Assembly (NCBI GenBank): GCA_046091665.1
Contig: JBJTCD010000122.1
Span: 14,216 to 78,215 of the forward strand
DNA: 64,000 nt
Origin: CAIUPE01 sp046091665
GTDB taxonomy: Bacteria; Pseudomonadota; Alphaproteobacteria; Rhizobiales; Beijerinckiaceae
Direction of reading: 5' to 3'
The notes below the pieces were generated by a model. It made no database searches. It was not told where the DNA came from and saw nothing but the letters and a program-made list of their open reading frames with translations. The position numbers and the translations under genes were made by a program. The first letter of the stretch is position 1; each line of letters begins with the position of its first letter. Shown here one piece after another: positions 42,833 to 51,767 of this stretch.

Positions 42833-45535
42833 CTACAATTTCGCCGCAAGTTTCTTCAGGTTGTAAAGCGCTTCAAGAGCATCTTTGGGCGTTAGATCAT
42901 CCGGATGAATCGCTTCGAGTGCCTCGTGGAGCGGGTCTGGGCCCGACACAACACGCGAAGACGTTTGTTTCACCACTGTCGAGAAGAGCGGCAACTCATC
43001 AAGCATCACATCGACGGACGAGTGCCGGTCAGACGCTTCAAGTTCAGCCAAAATCATCGATGCACGATCAATGACGCTCCGCGGTAGCCCTGCAAGACGC
43101 GCGACATGAATGCCGTAAGACCGATCCGCAGTGCCAGCAATCACTTCATGTAAAAATATAACTTCACCTTTATGATCGGTAACACGCATCGTTGCATTTT
43201 TGAGGCGCGGTAATTTTTGAGTGAGTGTGGTCAGCTCATGAAAATGAGTTGCAAAAAGCGCGCGGCAGCGACTGACTTCATGAAGATGTTCAATCGTGGC
43301 CCAGGCAATCGAGAGACCATCAAAAGTCGCGGTGCCACGTCCGATTTCATCAAGGATCACGAGCGATTGCGGGGTTGCTTGATTGAGAATCGCGGCCGTT
43401 TCAATCATTTCAACCATGAAAGTTGAGCGACCGCGGGCCAAATCATCTGCCGCTCCCACGCGCGAAAATAATAGATAAACAAGACCGATTCGTGCACTCT
43501 TTGCCGGCACAAAACATCCTGCTTGCGCCATAATGGCGATCAACGCGTTTTGTCTGAGATAGGTCGATTTACCAGCCATATTCGGACCGGTGACAACGAG
43601 AATACGTCCACCCTTTTCATGTTCGGGTGGTGAGAGATCCGATTCATTCGCGACAAAAGACACACCCGAGCGCCGCAGTGCCTGCTCGACAACCGGATGG
43701 CGGCCGCCTTCGATAAAGAACTCAATTCCCTCGGTCATCACCGGTCGCGTGTGATTGAGATCATCGGCCAATTCGGCAAGCGCGGTGGCGACATCAATGA
43801 TCGCGAGTGCGTCAGCGGCATGCCGGATCGCTTCCGTTGATTCAATCAAATGATTTGCAAGCGTTGAAAAGAGATCAAGTTCCAAAGCGAGCGCGCGATC
43901 ACCCGCAGAAGCAATTTTTCCGGCAAGCTCGGCGAGTTCTCCCGTTGAAAACCGCATCGCACCTTGCATGGTTTGGCGATGAATAAAAGTTTCCACATGA
44001 GGCGGTTTTAAAAATTCTTCGCCATTGGCTTGCGGCACTTCGATGAAATAGCCCAAGAAATTATTGAATTTGATTCTGAGCGTACGCGCGCCAGTGAGTG
44101 CGATGTAATCGGCTTGCAGTTTCGCGATCACTTTGCGGCTCTCATCCCGCAAGGCACGGATATCATCGAGTTCTTTTGAAAAACCTTCGCTAATAAATCC
44201 GCCATCGCGTTTATTGAGCGGAACATCTTCTGCAAGCGCGGCGTTTAAAAGATTTGGAAGTTCTGGATTAACGCCAAGAAGCGCTTGTCGCGCTTGCTCA
44301 AATTCATCAGGAAGCGTTTGATCGCTCGGAAGCGTTGCCGCAATTTGTTTCACTGTTGAGAGCGCGATACCCAAGCTCACAAGATCGCGTGGACCGCCAC
44401 GATCCATCGCCACACGTGTCAATGCACGCACCATGTCAGGTGCGCTTTTAAGCGCGCTTCGCAAGGTCTGGCGGAGATCGCGTCGATCAAGACAATAGGC
44501 AATTGCGTCATGGCGCGCGCGTATTTCATTGAGATCGGTAAGCGGACCCGCAAGTCTTTCCGCAAGCAGACGCGCCCCTACAGGCGTTACCGTGCGATCA
44601 ATCGCTGCGAGTAATGAACCGTGTCGTTCACCTGAAAGCGTACGCGTGATTTCAAGATTGGCGCGCGTTGCCGCATCAATGCGCATGACACTGTCATGGC
44701 TTTCGCGCGAAGGCGGCGCGAGCGGTGCGCGAATGCCCTTCTGTGTACGTTCAACATAAGTGACGAGAGCTGCAGCAGCAGCGAGTTCCGCGCGCGAGAA
44801 TGTGCCAAAGCCTGAAAGTGTCGCGACACCAAAATAGACTTCAAGACGTTTTTCGGCGGATGACGCATCAAAGCCCTCACGCGCCATCGGCGTGATGGCG
44901 TTTCTTCGATCACGCAGCAACGCGCCGAAAGGTCCTTGCTCATCAAGCAAACTGTCCGGCAGGAGAATCTCGCGCGGTGCAAAACGCGCAATTGTTGCGA
45001 GTAGCGCAGTCTCCTGACTCTCAATTGTTACAAAATGGCCCGTTGAGATATCGGCAGCCGCGATGCCATAGATCCATCCTTGATCGTCGGATCTTTGTCG
45101 CGCCACAGCGAGAAGGCGATTGGCTTCACCCGGATCAAGAAGACGTTCTTCCGTGATCGTGCCGGGAGTAACAAGCCGCGTCACATCGCGCCTTACAACC
45201 GATTTCGCGCCGCGTTTCTTGGCCTCAGCCGGATCTTCAAGCTGTTCGCAGACCGCAACACGATGACCTGCCGCGATGAGACGTTGCAGATAATCATCCG
45301 CGCGCTCAACCGGCACGCCACACATCGGAATATCGGCACCCTGATGTTTACCGCGTTTCGTGAGCACGATCCCGAGCGTGCGCGACGCAATTTCAGCATC
45401 TTCAAAAAAGAGCTCGTAGAAATCGCCCATGCGGTAGAAAAGCAGGCAATCCGGATTGGCGCCTTTGATCTCAATATACTGCGCCATCATCGGCGTGACG
45501 CGGTCTTCAGTCGAATGGTCGTGGGTTTGGCGCAT
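42833..45535 (-). CDS. mutS: DNA mismatch repair protein MutS
   Basis: A 900-residue mismatch sensor. The N-terminal mismatch-binding motif is CLLFYRMGDFYELFFEDA (Phe-x-Glu in FYE). Connector, lever and clamp domains follow. The ATPase has Walker A GPNMAGKSTYLRQ near residue 640, then STFMVEMIETA and Walker B LVILDEIGRGTATFDGLS. I chose the ATG at 45535, giving MRQTHDHSTEDRVTPMMAQY, which matches family length; the frame is open for 66 more codons upstream but that stretch is not MutS-like. It is divergent from maeB. Confidence 0.96.
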   Translation of the reverse strand: MRQTHDHSTEDRVTPMMAQYIEIKGANPDCLLFYRMGDFYELFFEDAEIASRTLGIVLTKRGKHQGADIPMCGVPVERADDYLQRLIAAGHRVAVCEQLEDPAEAKKRGAKSVVRRDVTRLVTPGTITEERLLDPGEANRLLAVARQRSDDQGWIYGIAAADISTGHFVTIESQETALLATIARFAPREILLPDSLLDEQGPFGALLRDRRNAITPMAREGFDASSAEKRLEVYFGVATLSGFGTFSRAELAAAAALVTYVERTQKGIRAPLAPPSRESHDSVMRIDAATRANLEITRTLSGERHGSLLAAIDRTVTPVGARLLAERLAGPLTDLNEIRARHDAIAYCLDRRDLRQTLRSALKSAPDMVRALTRVAMDRGGPRDLVSLGIALSTVKQIAATLPSDQTLPDEFEQARQALLGVNPELPNLLNAALAEDVPLNKRDGGFISEGFSKELDDIRALRDESRKVIAKLQADYIALTGARTLRIKFNNFLGYFIEVPQANGEEFLKPPHVETFIHRQTMQGAMRFSTGELAELAGKIASAGDRALALELDLFSTLANHLIESTEAIRHAADALAIIDVATALAELADDLNHTRPVMTEGIEFFIEGGRHPVVEQALRRSGVSFVANESDLSPPEHEKGGRILVVTGPNMAGKSTYLRQNALIAIMAQAGCFVPAKSARIGLVYLLFSRVGAADDLARGRSTFMVEMIETAAILNQATPQSLVILDEIGRGTATFDGLSIAWATIEHLHEVSRCRALFATHFHELTTLTQKLPRLKNATMRVTDHKGEVIFLHEVIAGTADRSYGIHVARLAGLPRSVIDRASMILAELEASDRHSSVDVMLDELPLFSTVVKQTSSRVVSGPDPLHEALEAIHPDDLTPKDALEALYNLKKLAAKL

Positions 45536-45677
45536 AGATTTTTCATAGCAAAGTGGCTCGCGCGCTTCACGCCCTCGAGAGGACTTATCCGAGTATTTTT
45601 GTCCGGCACGCCCCGGTTGCTTTGGGGACCTTTCGCCCTTTAGAGTGGGAAAAACCATACGAGATAGGGTGGATATG

Positions 45678-47972
45678 ATGGCAAATAAGGACGAGCGGCC
45701 CGGCAAACGCACGCGACCGACAATCAGCGACAAGGAAGCGCTTGAATTTCACGCGATGGGCCGACCCGGCAAGATCGAGATTGTCGCCACAAAGCCGATG
45801 GCTACCCAGCGCGATCTCTCGCTCGCTTACTCTCCCGGTGTCGCGGTGCCCGTCAAAGCGATTGCGGAAAATCCGGCGCTCGCATTCGATTACACATCCA
45901 AGGGCAATCTCGTTGCCGTTATTTCGAATGGCACGGCGATTTTGGGCCTTGGCAATCTTGGCGCACTTGCCTCAAAGCCTGTGATGGAAGGCAAGGCCGT
46001 TTTATTCAAACGCTTCGCCGATGTGGATTCGATCGATCTCGAAGTCGATACCGAAGATCCCGACCAATTCATCAATGCCGTGCGCTATCTCGGCCCGTCT
46101 TTTGGCGGCATTAATTTAGAGGATATCAAAGCGCCGGAATGTTTCATCATTGAAGAGCGCTTGCGCGAATTGATGGACATCCCCGTCTTTCATGATGACC
46201 AGCATGGCACGGCAATCATCGCCGCCGCGGGCATTATGAATGCGATGCGGCTCACGGGTCGTGAAATGAAATCGACAAAGCTTGTCTGCAATGGCGCAGG
46301 GGCTGCGGGCATTGCGTGCCTCGAACTCATCAAGGCGATGGGCTTTGCGCCGGAGAATGTGATTCTCTGCGATACGAAAGGCGTTGTCTATAAAGGTCGC
46401 ACTGAAGGTATGAACCAATGGAAAAGCGCGCATGCGGTTGAAACCAAAGCGCGTTCCTTGGAAGATGCGATGAAGGGTGCGGATGTCTTCTTCGGATTAT
46501 CGGCCAAAGGCGCGCTCTCGGCCGAAATGGTCAAAAGCATGGCGCCGAATCCGATCATTTTTGCCATGGCAAATCCCGATCCGGAAATCACACCGGAAGA
46601 AGCGCATGCTGTACGCGATGATGTGATCATCGCTACGGGCCGTTCGGATTATCCAAACCAAGTCAATAATGTGCTTGGCTTTCCTTACATTTTCCGCGGT
46701 GCGCTTGATTGCCGTGCATCAACCATCAATCTGGAAATGAAAGTCGCGGCCGCTTACGCGCTTGCCGATCTCGCGCGTGAAGATGTACCTGATGATGTCG
46801 CCGCCGCCTATCAAGGTGCACGCCCGCGGTTTGGGCGTGATTATATTATTCCTGTGCCCTTCGATCCGCGCCTGATCCACACGATCCCGCCGGCTGTTGC
46901 AAAGGCAGCAATGGAAACAGGCGTCGCGAAAAAGCCGATTGAAAATATTGAAGCGTATAAAGCGCAACTCTCCGCGCGACGTGATCCTGTCGCTGGTGCC
47001 CTGCAACGAATTTTCGAACGTGTGCGCCGTTATCCGAAACGTGTTGTGTTTGCCGAAGGTGAGGAAGAACAAGTCATCCGCGCGGCGATGTCCTTCGTCA
47101 ATCAAGGGCTCGGCACTGCTATTCTTGTTGGCCGCGAAGATCGAGTGCGCGAACGCGCCGCAGCAGTTGGCATCGAGCTTGACGGCAAAAATGGCATCGA
47201 AATTCACAATGCACGGTTGTCACATCGCAATGCGGCTTACGCGCAAGCGCTTTATGAACGCCTGCAGCGCAAGGGTTATTTGTTCCGTGATTGCCAGCGA
47301 TTGATCAATAATGACCGCAATTATTTTGGCGCGTCGATGGTGGCGCTTGGTGATGCCGATGCGATGGTGACGGGTGCGACGCGTAATTATTCTGTTGCGC
47401 TCAATGATGTGCTCAATGTGATTGATGCCAAGCCGGGTCATAAATTGATGGGCGCATCGATTGTGATCGCGCGCGGGCGTACGGTGATTGTTGCCGATAC
47501 CGCGATCACCGAAATGCCAACGGCAGAAGAGCTCGCAGATATTACGGTTGAAGCAGCCGGTGTTGCGCGTAGGTTGGGTTATGAGCCGCGCGTCGCATTG
47601 CTTGCTTATTCAACTTTTGGTCATCCGCCAGGTGAGCGTTCCGCAAAAGTCATTGATGCGGTGAAACTTCTCGATACGCGTCATTGTGATTTTATCTATG
47701 ATGGTGAAATGGCAGCTGACGTGGCGCTCAATAAAGATCTTCTCGCGCAATATCCGTTCAGCCGATTGAAAGACACCGCGAATGTGCTTGTGATGCCGGC
47801 CTTTCACTCTGCATCGATCTCAACCAAGATGATGCAGACGCTTGGCGGATCAACCGTGATTGGCCCTCTGCTTGTGGGGCTTGATCGATCGGTTCAAATC
47901 ATGCCGCTTGGCGCAAAAGATTCCGACATTGTGAATATGGCCGCGCTCGCTGCATTCAATGTGGGGGGGTGA
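45678..47972 (+). CDS. maeB: NADP-dependent malic enzyme MaeB
   Basis: A 764-residue cytoplasmic enzyme that decarboxylates malate to pyruvate. The N-terminal malic domain shows LSLAYSPGVAVPVKAI, FHDDQHGTAIIAAAG and the nucleotide site CNGAGAAGIACLELI. The C-terminal half (from about residue 440) is phosphotransacetylase-like, starting RVVFAEGEEEQVIRAA; in MaeB it is regulatory. Adjacent ATGs at 45675 and 45678 are both possible, with GGTGG just upstream. A hairpin and repeat pair follow the stop. Confidence 0.94.
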   Translation: MANKDERPGKRTRPTISDKEALEFHAMGRPGKIEIVATKPMATQRDLSLAYSPGVAVPVKAIAENPALAFDYTSKGNLVAVISNGTAILGLGNLGALASKPVMEGKAVLFKRFADVDSIDLEVDTEDPDQFINAVRYLGPSFGGINLEDIKAPECFIIEERLRELMDIPVFHDDQHGTAIIAAAGIMNAMRLTGREMKSTKLVCNGAGAAGIACLELIKAMGFAPENVILCDTKGVVYKGRTEGMNQWKSAHAVETKARSLEDAMKGADVFFGLSAKGALSAEMVKSMAPNPIIFAMANPDPEITPEEAHAVRDDVIIATGRSDYPNQVNNVLGFPYIFRGALDCRASTINLEMKVAAAYALADLAREDVPDDVAAAYQGARPRFGRDYIIPVPFDPRLIHTIPPAVAKAAMETGVAKKPIENIEAYKAQLSARRDPVAGALQRIFERVRRYPKRVVFAEGEEEQVIRAAMSFVNQGLGTAILVGREDRVRERAAAVGIELDGKNGIEIHNARLSHRNAAYAQALYERLQRKGYLFRDCQRLINNDRNYFGASMVALGDADAMVTGATRNYSVALNDVLNVIDAKPGHKLMGASIVIARGRTVIVADTAITEMPTAEELADITVEAAGVARRLGYEPRVALLAYSTFGHPPGERSAKVIDAVKLLDTRHCDFIYDGEMAADVALNKDLLAQYPFSRLKDTANVLVMPAFHSASISTKMMQTLGGSTVIGPLLVGLDRSVQIMPLGAKDSDIVNMAALAAFNVGG

Positions 47973-47998
47973 GAAACGTCAGAGCGCGTAGCACTCTG

Positions 47999-48023
47999 GA
48001 AAACGATCCTGTGAATCGTTTTC
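47999..48023. terminator. Hairpin after maeB
   Basis: GAAAACGAT (47999-48007), 7-base loop, ATCGTTTTC (48015-48023): a perfect 9-bp stem ending in a short T run. It lies 26 bases after the maeB stop. It may be a terminator, or part of a dispersed intergenic palindrome of the type frequent in Hyphomicrobiales. Confidence 0.5.
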
Positions 48024-48025
48024 AG

Positions 48026-48113
48026 TTTCGAACGCGCGGAGCCATAGCGAAGCGCCGGAAGATTAGGTGCACATTTTCGAACGCCCGGAGCCTAGGCGAA
48101 AGGCCGGAAGATT
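48026..48113. repeat. Pair of 39-bp direct repeats
   Basis: Copy 1 is 48026-48064 and copy 2 is 48075-48113; 33 of 39 positions agree. Both begin TTTCGAACGC and end GCCGGAAGATT. The differences fall mainly in the centre, where each copy has its own short inverted segment (for example GCCTAGGC in copy 2). They separate maeB from the toxin-antitoxin genes. Confidence 0.75.
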
Positions 48114-48155
48114 GAGGGCTCAGGGCTGCGCGCGGTAAAAAAGTCATAAAAATCA

Positions 48156-48189
48156 TTGACTTTTGCTTGAACTTAGCTAACTTAGCTAA
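48156..48189 (+). promoter_or_regulatory. Promoter and double palindromic operator of the toxin-antitoxin genes
   Basis: TTGACT (48156-48161) could be a -35 element with TAACTT (48178-48183) as -10. Two copies of the palindrome TTAGCTAA (48173-48180 and 48182-48189), 9 bases apart, overlap the presumed -10. This is the usual layout for autorepression by an antitoxin-toxin complex. Confidence 0.6.
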
Positions 48190-48203
48190 TAGAGGTTTCC
48201 GCC

Positions 48204-48449
48204 ATGCAATCGGTAAAAATTCACGAAGCCAAAACCCATTTGTCGCGTCTTCTTGCCGCTGTTGAAGCGGGCGAGGAGGTCACGATTACGCGTGGCGATG
48301 TGCCGGTCGCTAAACTGGTGCCGTTTCCGAAGCCGGTCAAAAAGCCGCGCGTACCTGGTCGCCTCAAGGACATCATTAAATGGGATGATCAGTTTTTTGA
48401 TCCTCTCCCGGAGGATGAATTGCGTCTGTGGAACGGGGAAGGTGATTGA
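48204..48449 (+). CDS. Phd/YefM-type antitoxin
   Basis: An 81-residue protein beginning MQSVKIHEAKTHLSRLLAAVEAGEEVTITRGDVPVAKLVP, the Phd/YefM DNA-binding fold. The acidic, tryptophan-containing C-terminal tail (LKDIIKWDDQFFDPLPEDELRLWNG) should wrap and block the partner toxin. Its stop overlaps the toxin start (TTGA). It would also repress its own promoter through the palindromes upstream. Confidence 0.88.
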   Translation: MQSVKIHEAKTHLSRLLAAVEAGEEVTITRGDVPVAKLVPFPKPVKKPRVPGRLKDIIKWDDQFFDPLPEDELRLWNGEGD

Positions 48450-48829
48450 AAGCGCTCCTCGATACGCATGCCTTCATATGGTGGCTGAAAGATGATCCAA
48501 ATCTATCACCATCGGCTCGCCAACGGATCATTGACCCCGAAACCGAAGTCTTTGTAAGCGCCGCGACGGTTTGGGAAATTTCAACCAAAATTAGACTCGG
48601 CAAGCTTGATCCCACACCATTTCGCGATGGCATCGAAACCGAAATTCACGCCGAAAACTTTACTGCCATTTCTGTTACGCCCACCCACGCCGAAAAAGCC
48701 GGTTATCTCGACCACAAACACAAAGACCCGTTTGATCGCATGTTGATTGCGCAAGCGCTCGTTGAAGGGCTTGTGATCATCTCCAACGAAACACTTTTTG
48801 ATCAGTTTGGTGTGCCGCGATTGTGGTGA
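48446..48829 (+). CDS. PIN-domain toxin (VapC type)
   Basis: A 127-residue PIN ribonuclease starting with TTG, with GGAAGG just upstream. The acidic active-site residues are present: Asp6 in LLDTHAF, Glu44 in TVWEIS, Asp94 and Asp97 in HKDPFDRMLIAQA. The matching antitoxin is directly upstream with a 4-base overlap. Known VapC toxins cut tRNA or rRNA; the target here is not predictable. All catalytic residues are intact, so the module looks functional. Confidence 0.9.
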   Translation: MKALLDTHAFIWWLKDDPNLSPSARQRIIDPETEVFVSAATVWEISTKIRLGKLDPTPFRDGIETEIHAENFTAISVTPTHAEKAGYLDHKHKDPFDRMLIAQALVEGLVIISNETLFDQFGVPRLW

Positions 48830-48834
48830 ATGCG

Positions 48835-49212
48835 TTATGAGCGTGGTACCGGAGTCATCCATCCCATAACCGCACCAGTTGGGTCTTCAATGATCGCGAT
48901 GCGCCCGACCCCCGGAATATCGAATGGTGGCTTATGGATCTTTGCGCCAGCGGCTTCTGCAAGCTTCACGCGTTGATCGACATCATCAACCCAGAGATAA
49001 GAAAACCAATGTGGTGGCGCGCCGGGCGGCGCAAAGGCCTTGAGATCGACAATGCCCGCAATGCTTTGGTTATTCGCTTTCGCGATCCAATAATCACCCT
49101 CGGGCACAGGCATATTTTCGAAAGTCCAGCCGATGGTTTTTTCAAAGAAATCTTTCGCAGCGAGAACGTCGCCCGTATTTAATTCCATCCAGAGAAAATG
49201 TCCCGGGCCCAT
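48835..49212 (-). CDS. VOC (glyoxalase/bleomycin-resistance fold) family protein
   Basis: A 125-residue single-domain protein. It starts GPGHFLWMELNTGDVLAAKDFFEKTIGWTFE and contains YLWVDDVDQRVKLAEAAGAKIHKPPFDIPGVGRIAIIEDPTGAVMGWM, the vicinal-oxygen-chelate fold. It resembles the CFP-30/27 kDa antigen-like subgroup. Function is unknown. GGGAG lies upstream of the ATG. It ends 5 bases from the toxin gene, convergent. Confidence 0.82.
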   Translation of the reverse strand: MGPGHFLWMELNTGDVLAAKDFFEKTIGWTFENMPVPEGDYWIAKANNQSIAGIVDLKAFAPPGAPPHWFSYLWVDDVDQRVKLAEAAGAKIHKPPFDIPGVGRIAIIEDPTGAVMGWMTPVPRS

Positions 49213-49299
49213 GATCGCGCTCCCTTTGTTGTGATGATCAATTTACTTGAGGTAAACAAATTCATCTGTCATAAACAAGGGGGGCTTTTGTCATATTGA

Positions 49300-49761
49300 T
49301 CAGTCTTGAGCGCGGCGCGATTTGAAGAACATGCGCAGTAACTCCGCAGACTCGGACTCATTCATCCCGCCATAGATTTCCGGTGCGTGATGACATGTGG
49401 GTTGCGAAAAGAAACGCGGGCCATACTCAACCGCCCCCCCTTTGGGATCGCTCGCGCCAAAATAAAGGCGACGGATTCTCGCAAAAGAAATGGCTCCCGC
49501 ACACATCGCGCAAGGTTCAAGCGTCACATAGAGATCGCACTCAATAAGCCGTTCCGATCCGATGAGCCGCGCCGCTTCGCGCAGAGCGAGAATTTCAGCA
49601 TGGGCGGTGGGATCATGATCGGCGATGGTCCGATTGCCGGCTGTGGCGAGCACCGCACCATCTTTCACAATAACGGCGCCAACGGGCACTTCCCCGCGTT
49701 CCGCAGCCTTGCGCGCAGCTTCAAGAGCCAGATCCATCGGCTTTTTGGTTGCTTGGCTCAT
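49300..49761 (-). CDS. tadA: tRNA-specific adenosine deaminase TadA
   Basis: A 153-residue zinc deaminase that converts A34 to inosine in tRNA-Arg(ACG). The zinc and catalytic motifs are HAEILALREAA and LEPCAMCAGA. The N-terminal AERGEVPVGAVIVKDG and the ARIRRLYFGASDPKGGAVEYG segment are TadA-like rather than cytidine deaminase-like. Its ATG lies 52 bases from that of the divergent rluB-like gene, a neighbour pair common in rhizobia. Confidence 0.93.
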   Translation of the reverse strand: MSQATKKPMDLALEAARKAAERGEVPVGAVIVKDGAVLATAGNRTIADHDPTAHAEILALREAARLIGSERLIECDLYVTLEPCAMCAGAISFARIRRLYFGASDPKGGAVEYGPRFFSQPTCHHAPEIYGGMNESESAELLRMFFKSRRAQD

Positions 49762-49813
49762 CGATGCGTCGTCGCCCCTCGCTTCACACTCATTCCTCTG
49801 CTATCAGCGCGCC

Positions 49814-51763
49814 ATGAGTGATGACAACAGAAAGAGCGGCGGCGGCAAAGGCCGTCCCCCACGCGGCCCCGGTTTTGGTCGGGACCGCAATGGCCCCTCG
49901 CGTGGCGGATCACGTCCAGAAGGGCGCGGTTTCAAAGGAAAAAGACCGGAAGGCCGGAGTTTTTCGGACCGACGCTCCGAAGGTCGCCCGGATCGCCCGT
50001 CATCGGGTGAGACCATGATCAAGGGTGCCTTCCGCCCGCGCAAACCGCGCGACGAGTCATCGAGATCCGAGGTGGGCCCGCGTTCAGAACCACGTTCTTT
50101 CTCCGATCAGCGCGAAAGAGAAGGCGGCAAGCGACGCTTCTCGCCCACGAAAGGCCCGCGTCGCAGCTTTTCTGATCGTCCAGACTTCGCCAAATCTGGA
50201 AGGCCGCCGCGTGAACGACGCGAGGGGGATCGCCCTCAGGGCGACCGTCCCTTCCGTGAACGCCCGCAAGGTGATCGGCCTCAGGGTGATCGTCCTTTCC
50301 GCACTCGCCCTTCTGGCGACCGCCCTGTCCGTGAACGTCGTGAAGGGGATAGGCCTCGTGGCCAGCGCCCTCCTCGGGATGGCTCATTCCGCGATCAAGG
50401 AAAATTCCGTGGTCGGCCTTCAGGCGGCCGGGATGCAAGGACGAATCGTCCTGGGTCAGCGCCTAAGCCTCGTCCGGGGGATCGCATTGCGAAAGTGATG
50501 GCGCGTGCCGGACTTTGCTCGCGTCGTGATGCAGAGGCATGGATACTCGAGGGCCGCGTGGTTGTGAACGGCGAAACGCTTGCATCACCTGCGCGCGATA
50601 TTGTGCCGAGTGATCGCGTTGAAGTGGATGGCAAGCCTTTGCCTCTACGCGAGCGCACGCGTCTCTTTCTCTATCATAAGCCGCGTGGCCTTGTGACCAC
50701 AGCGCGTGATCCTGAAGGCCGCCCGACTGTTTTTGCGCAATTGCCAAAAGGCCTGCCGCGTTTGATTTCAGTCGGCCGTCTCGACATCAATACGGAAGGT
50801 TTGTTGCTTCTCACCAATGATGGTGGTTTGGCGCGCATCATCGAATTGCCAGAAACGGGATGGTTGCGTCGTTATCGTGTGCGTTGCTTTGGTGAAATCA
50901 ATCAAGCAACTCTTGATACACTCAGAGACGGTGTCACGATTGACGGCATGCATTATGGTCCGATTGAAGCCACGCTTGATCGCGAGAAGGGCGATAATGT
51001 CTGGCTCACTTTGGGCTTACGCGAAGGAAAAAATCGCGAAGTCAAACGCGTGCTAGAACATTTTGGTCTTGCGGTGAATCGTTTGATCCGCGTGTCATTT
51101 GGTCCTTTCCAATTGGGTGAATTGGCTGAAGGTGCGGTTGAAGAAGTACGCACCGGCTTTTTGCGGCATCAAATTTCACCTGAAATGGTGACGGCTTCTG
51201 GCGTTGATTTTGATGGTCCGGTTTTCAACTATGATGAAGACTTCGAGGATATCGCACCGAAAAAATTTGAACGTCGTGAGGAGCGCTCACGCGATGCGCG
51301 CCCACCACGTCGTGAATTTGGTCGTGATGATGCGCGCCCACCACGCCGCGAATTTGATCGTAATGATCGTGACGCTCCGCGCAGTGACCGAAAAGATCGC
51401 CCGCCGCGTTTTGAAACAAAAGCGCCTGAAGCGGGTGGAGATGAAAAACCCGCGCGCCCGCCGCGCCCGCATCGTAATGAAGTACAGAAAAAAATCTGGC
51501 GTGCGGATGATGTGCAAGAGAAATCAGCAACGCGCTCGACGCCAAAGGCTCCAAGACGCGGCTTTGATCCGAAAAAGGCACGGGCTGAAAATGCCGAACG
51601 CGGCCACGAACGCGCGGGTCGTATTCAGTCACGCGGTGGTAAAAGCGTGATGGTTGAAAAACTTAGCCCGAGAACGCGTACCGAGTCAGGACGCACAGAT
51701 CGCTCACCACAAGGCAAGGGCGCGCCGCGTTCAAAGGGCCCGCGTCCACCACGCTCGCGTTGA
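49814..51763 (+). CDS. rluB: RluB-type 23S rRNA pseudouridine synthase with long charged tails
   Basis: 649 residues, more than twice the family core (about 250-300). Residues 1-220 are low complexity, rich in Arg, Gly, Asp, Pro and Ser, with repeated GDRP(Q/F)R-like units. An S4 domain follows (GDRIAKVMARAGLCSRRDAEAWILEGRVVVNG, about 222-268). The catalytic domain has the conserved Asp324 in VGRLDINTEGLLLLTNDG. The last about 190 residues are again Arg/Asp/Pro-rich, including two RPPRREF units. The core should isomerise a uridine in 23S rRNA. The tails may bind RNA. It precedes rsmD by 4 bases. Confidence 0.88.
   Translation: MSDDNRKSGGGKGRPPRGPGFGRDRNGPSRGGSRPEGRGFKGKRPEGRSFSDRRSEGRPDRPSSGETMIKGAFRPRKPRDESSRSEVGPRSEPRSFSDQREREGGKRRFSPTKGPRRSFSDRPDFAKSGRPPRERREGDRPQGDRPFRERPQGDRPQGDRPFRTRPSGDRPVRERREGDRPRGQRPPRDGSFRDQGKFRGRPSGGRDARTNRPGSAPKPRPGDRIAKVMARAGLCSRRDAEAWILEGRVVVNGETLASPARDIVPSDRVEVDGKPLPLRERTRLFLYHKPRGLVTTARDPEGRPTVFAQLPKGLPRLISVGRLDINTEGLLLLTNDGGLARIIELPETGWLRRYRVRCFGEINQATLDTLRDGVTIDGMHYGPIEATLDREKGDNVWLTLGLREGKNREVKRVLEHFGLAVNRLIRVSFGPFQLGELAEGAVEEVRTGFLRHQISPEMVTASGVDFDGPVFNYDEDFEDIAPKKFERREERSRDARPPRREFGRDDARPPRREFDRNDRDAPRSDRKDRPPRFETKAPEAGGDEKPARPPRPHRNEVQKKIWRADDVQEKSATRSTPKAPRRGFDPKKARAENAERGHERAGRIQSRGGKSVMVEKLSPRTRTESGRTDRSPQGKGAPRSKGPRPPRSR
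50218..50400 (+). repeat. Degenerate tandem repeat coding GDRP-rich tail
   Basis: Inside the rluB-like gene, blocks reading GATCGxCCTCAGGGxGA and CGTCCxTTCCG recur several times at spacings of about 24-50 bases. They encode GDRPQGDRPFRERP-like units. Such tracts can change length by slippage or recombination. Confidence 0.6.
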
Positions 51764-51767
51764 ACTC

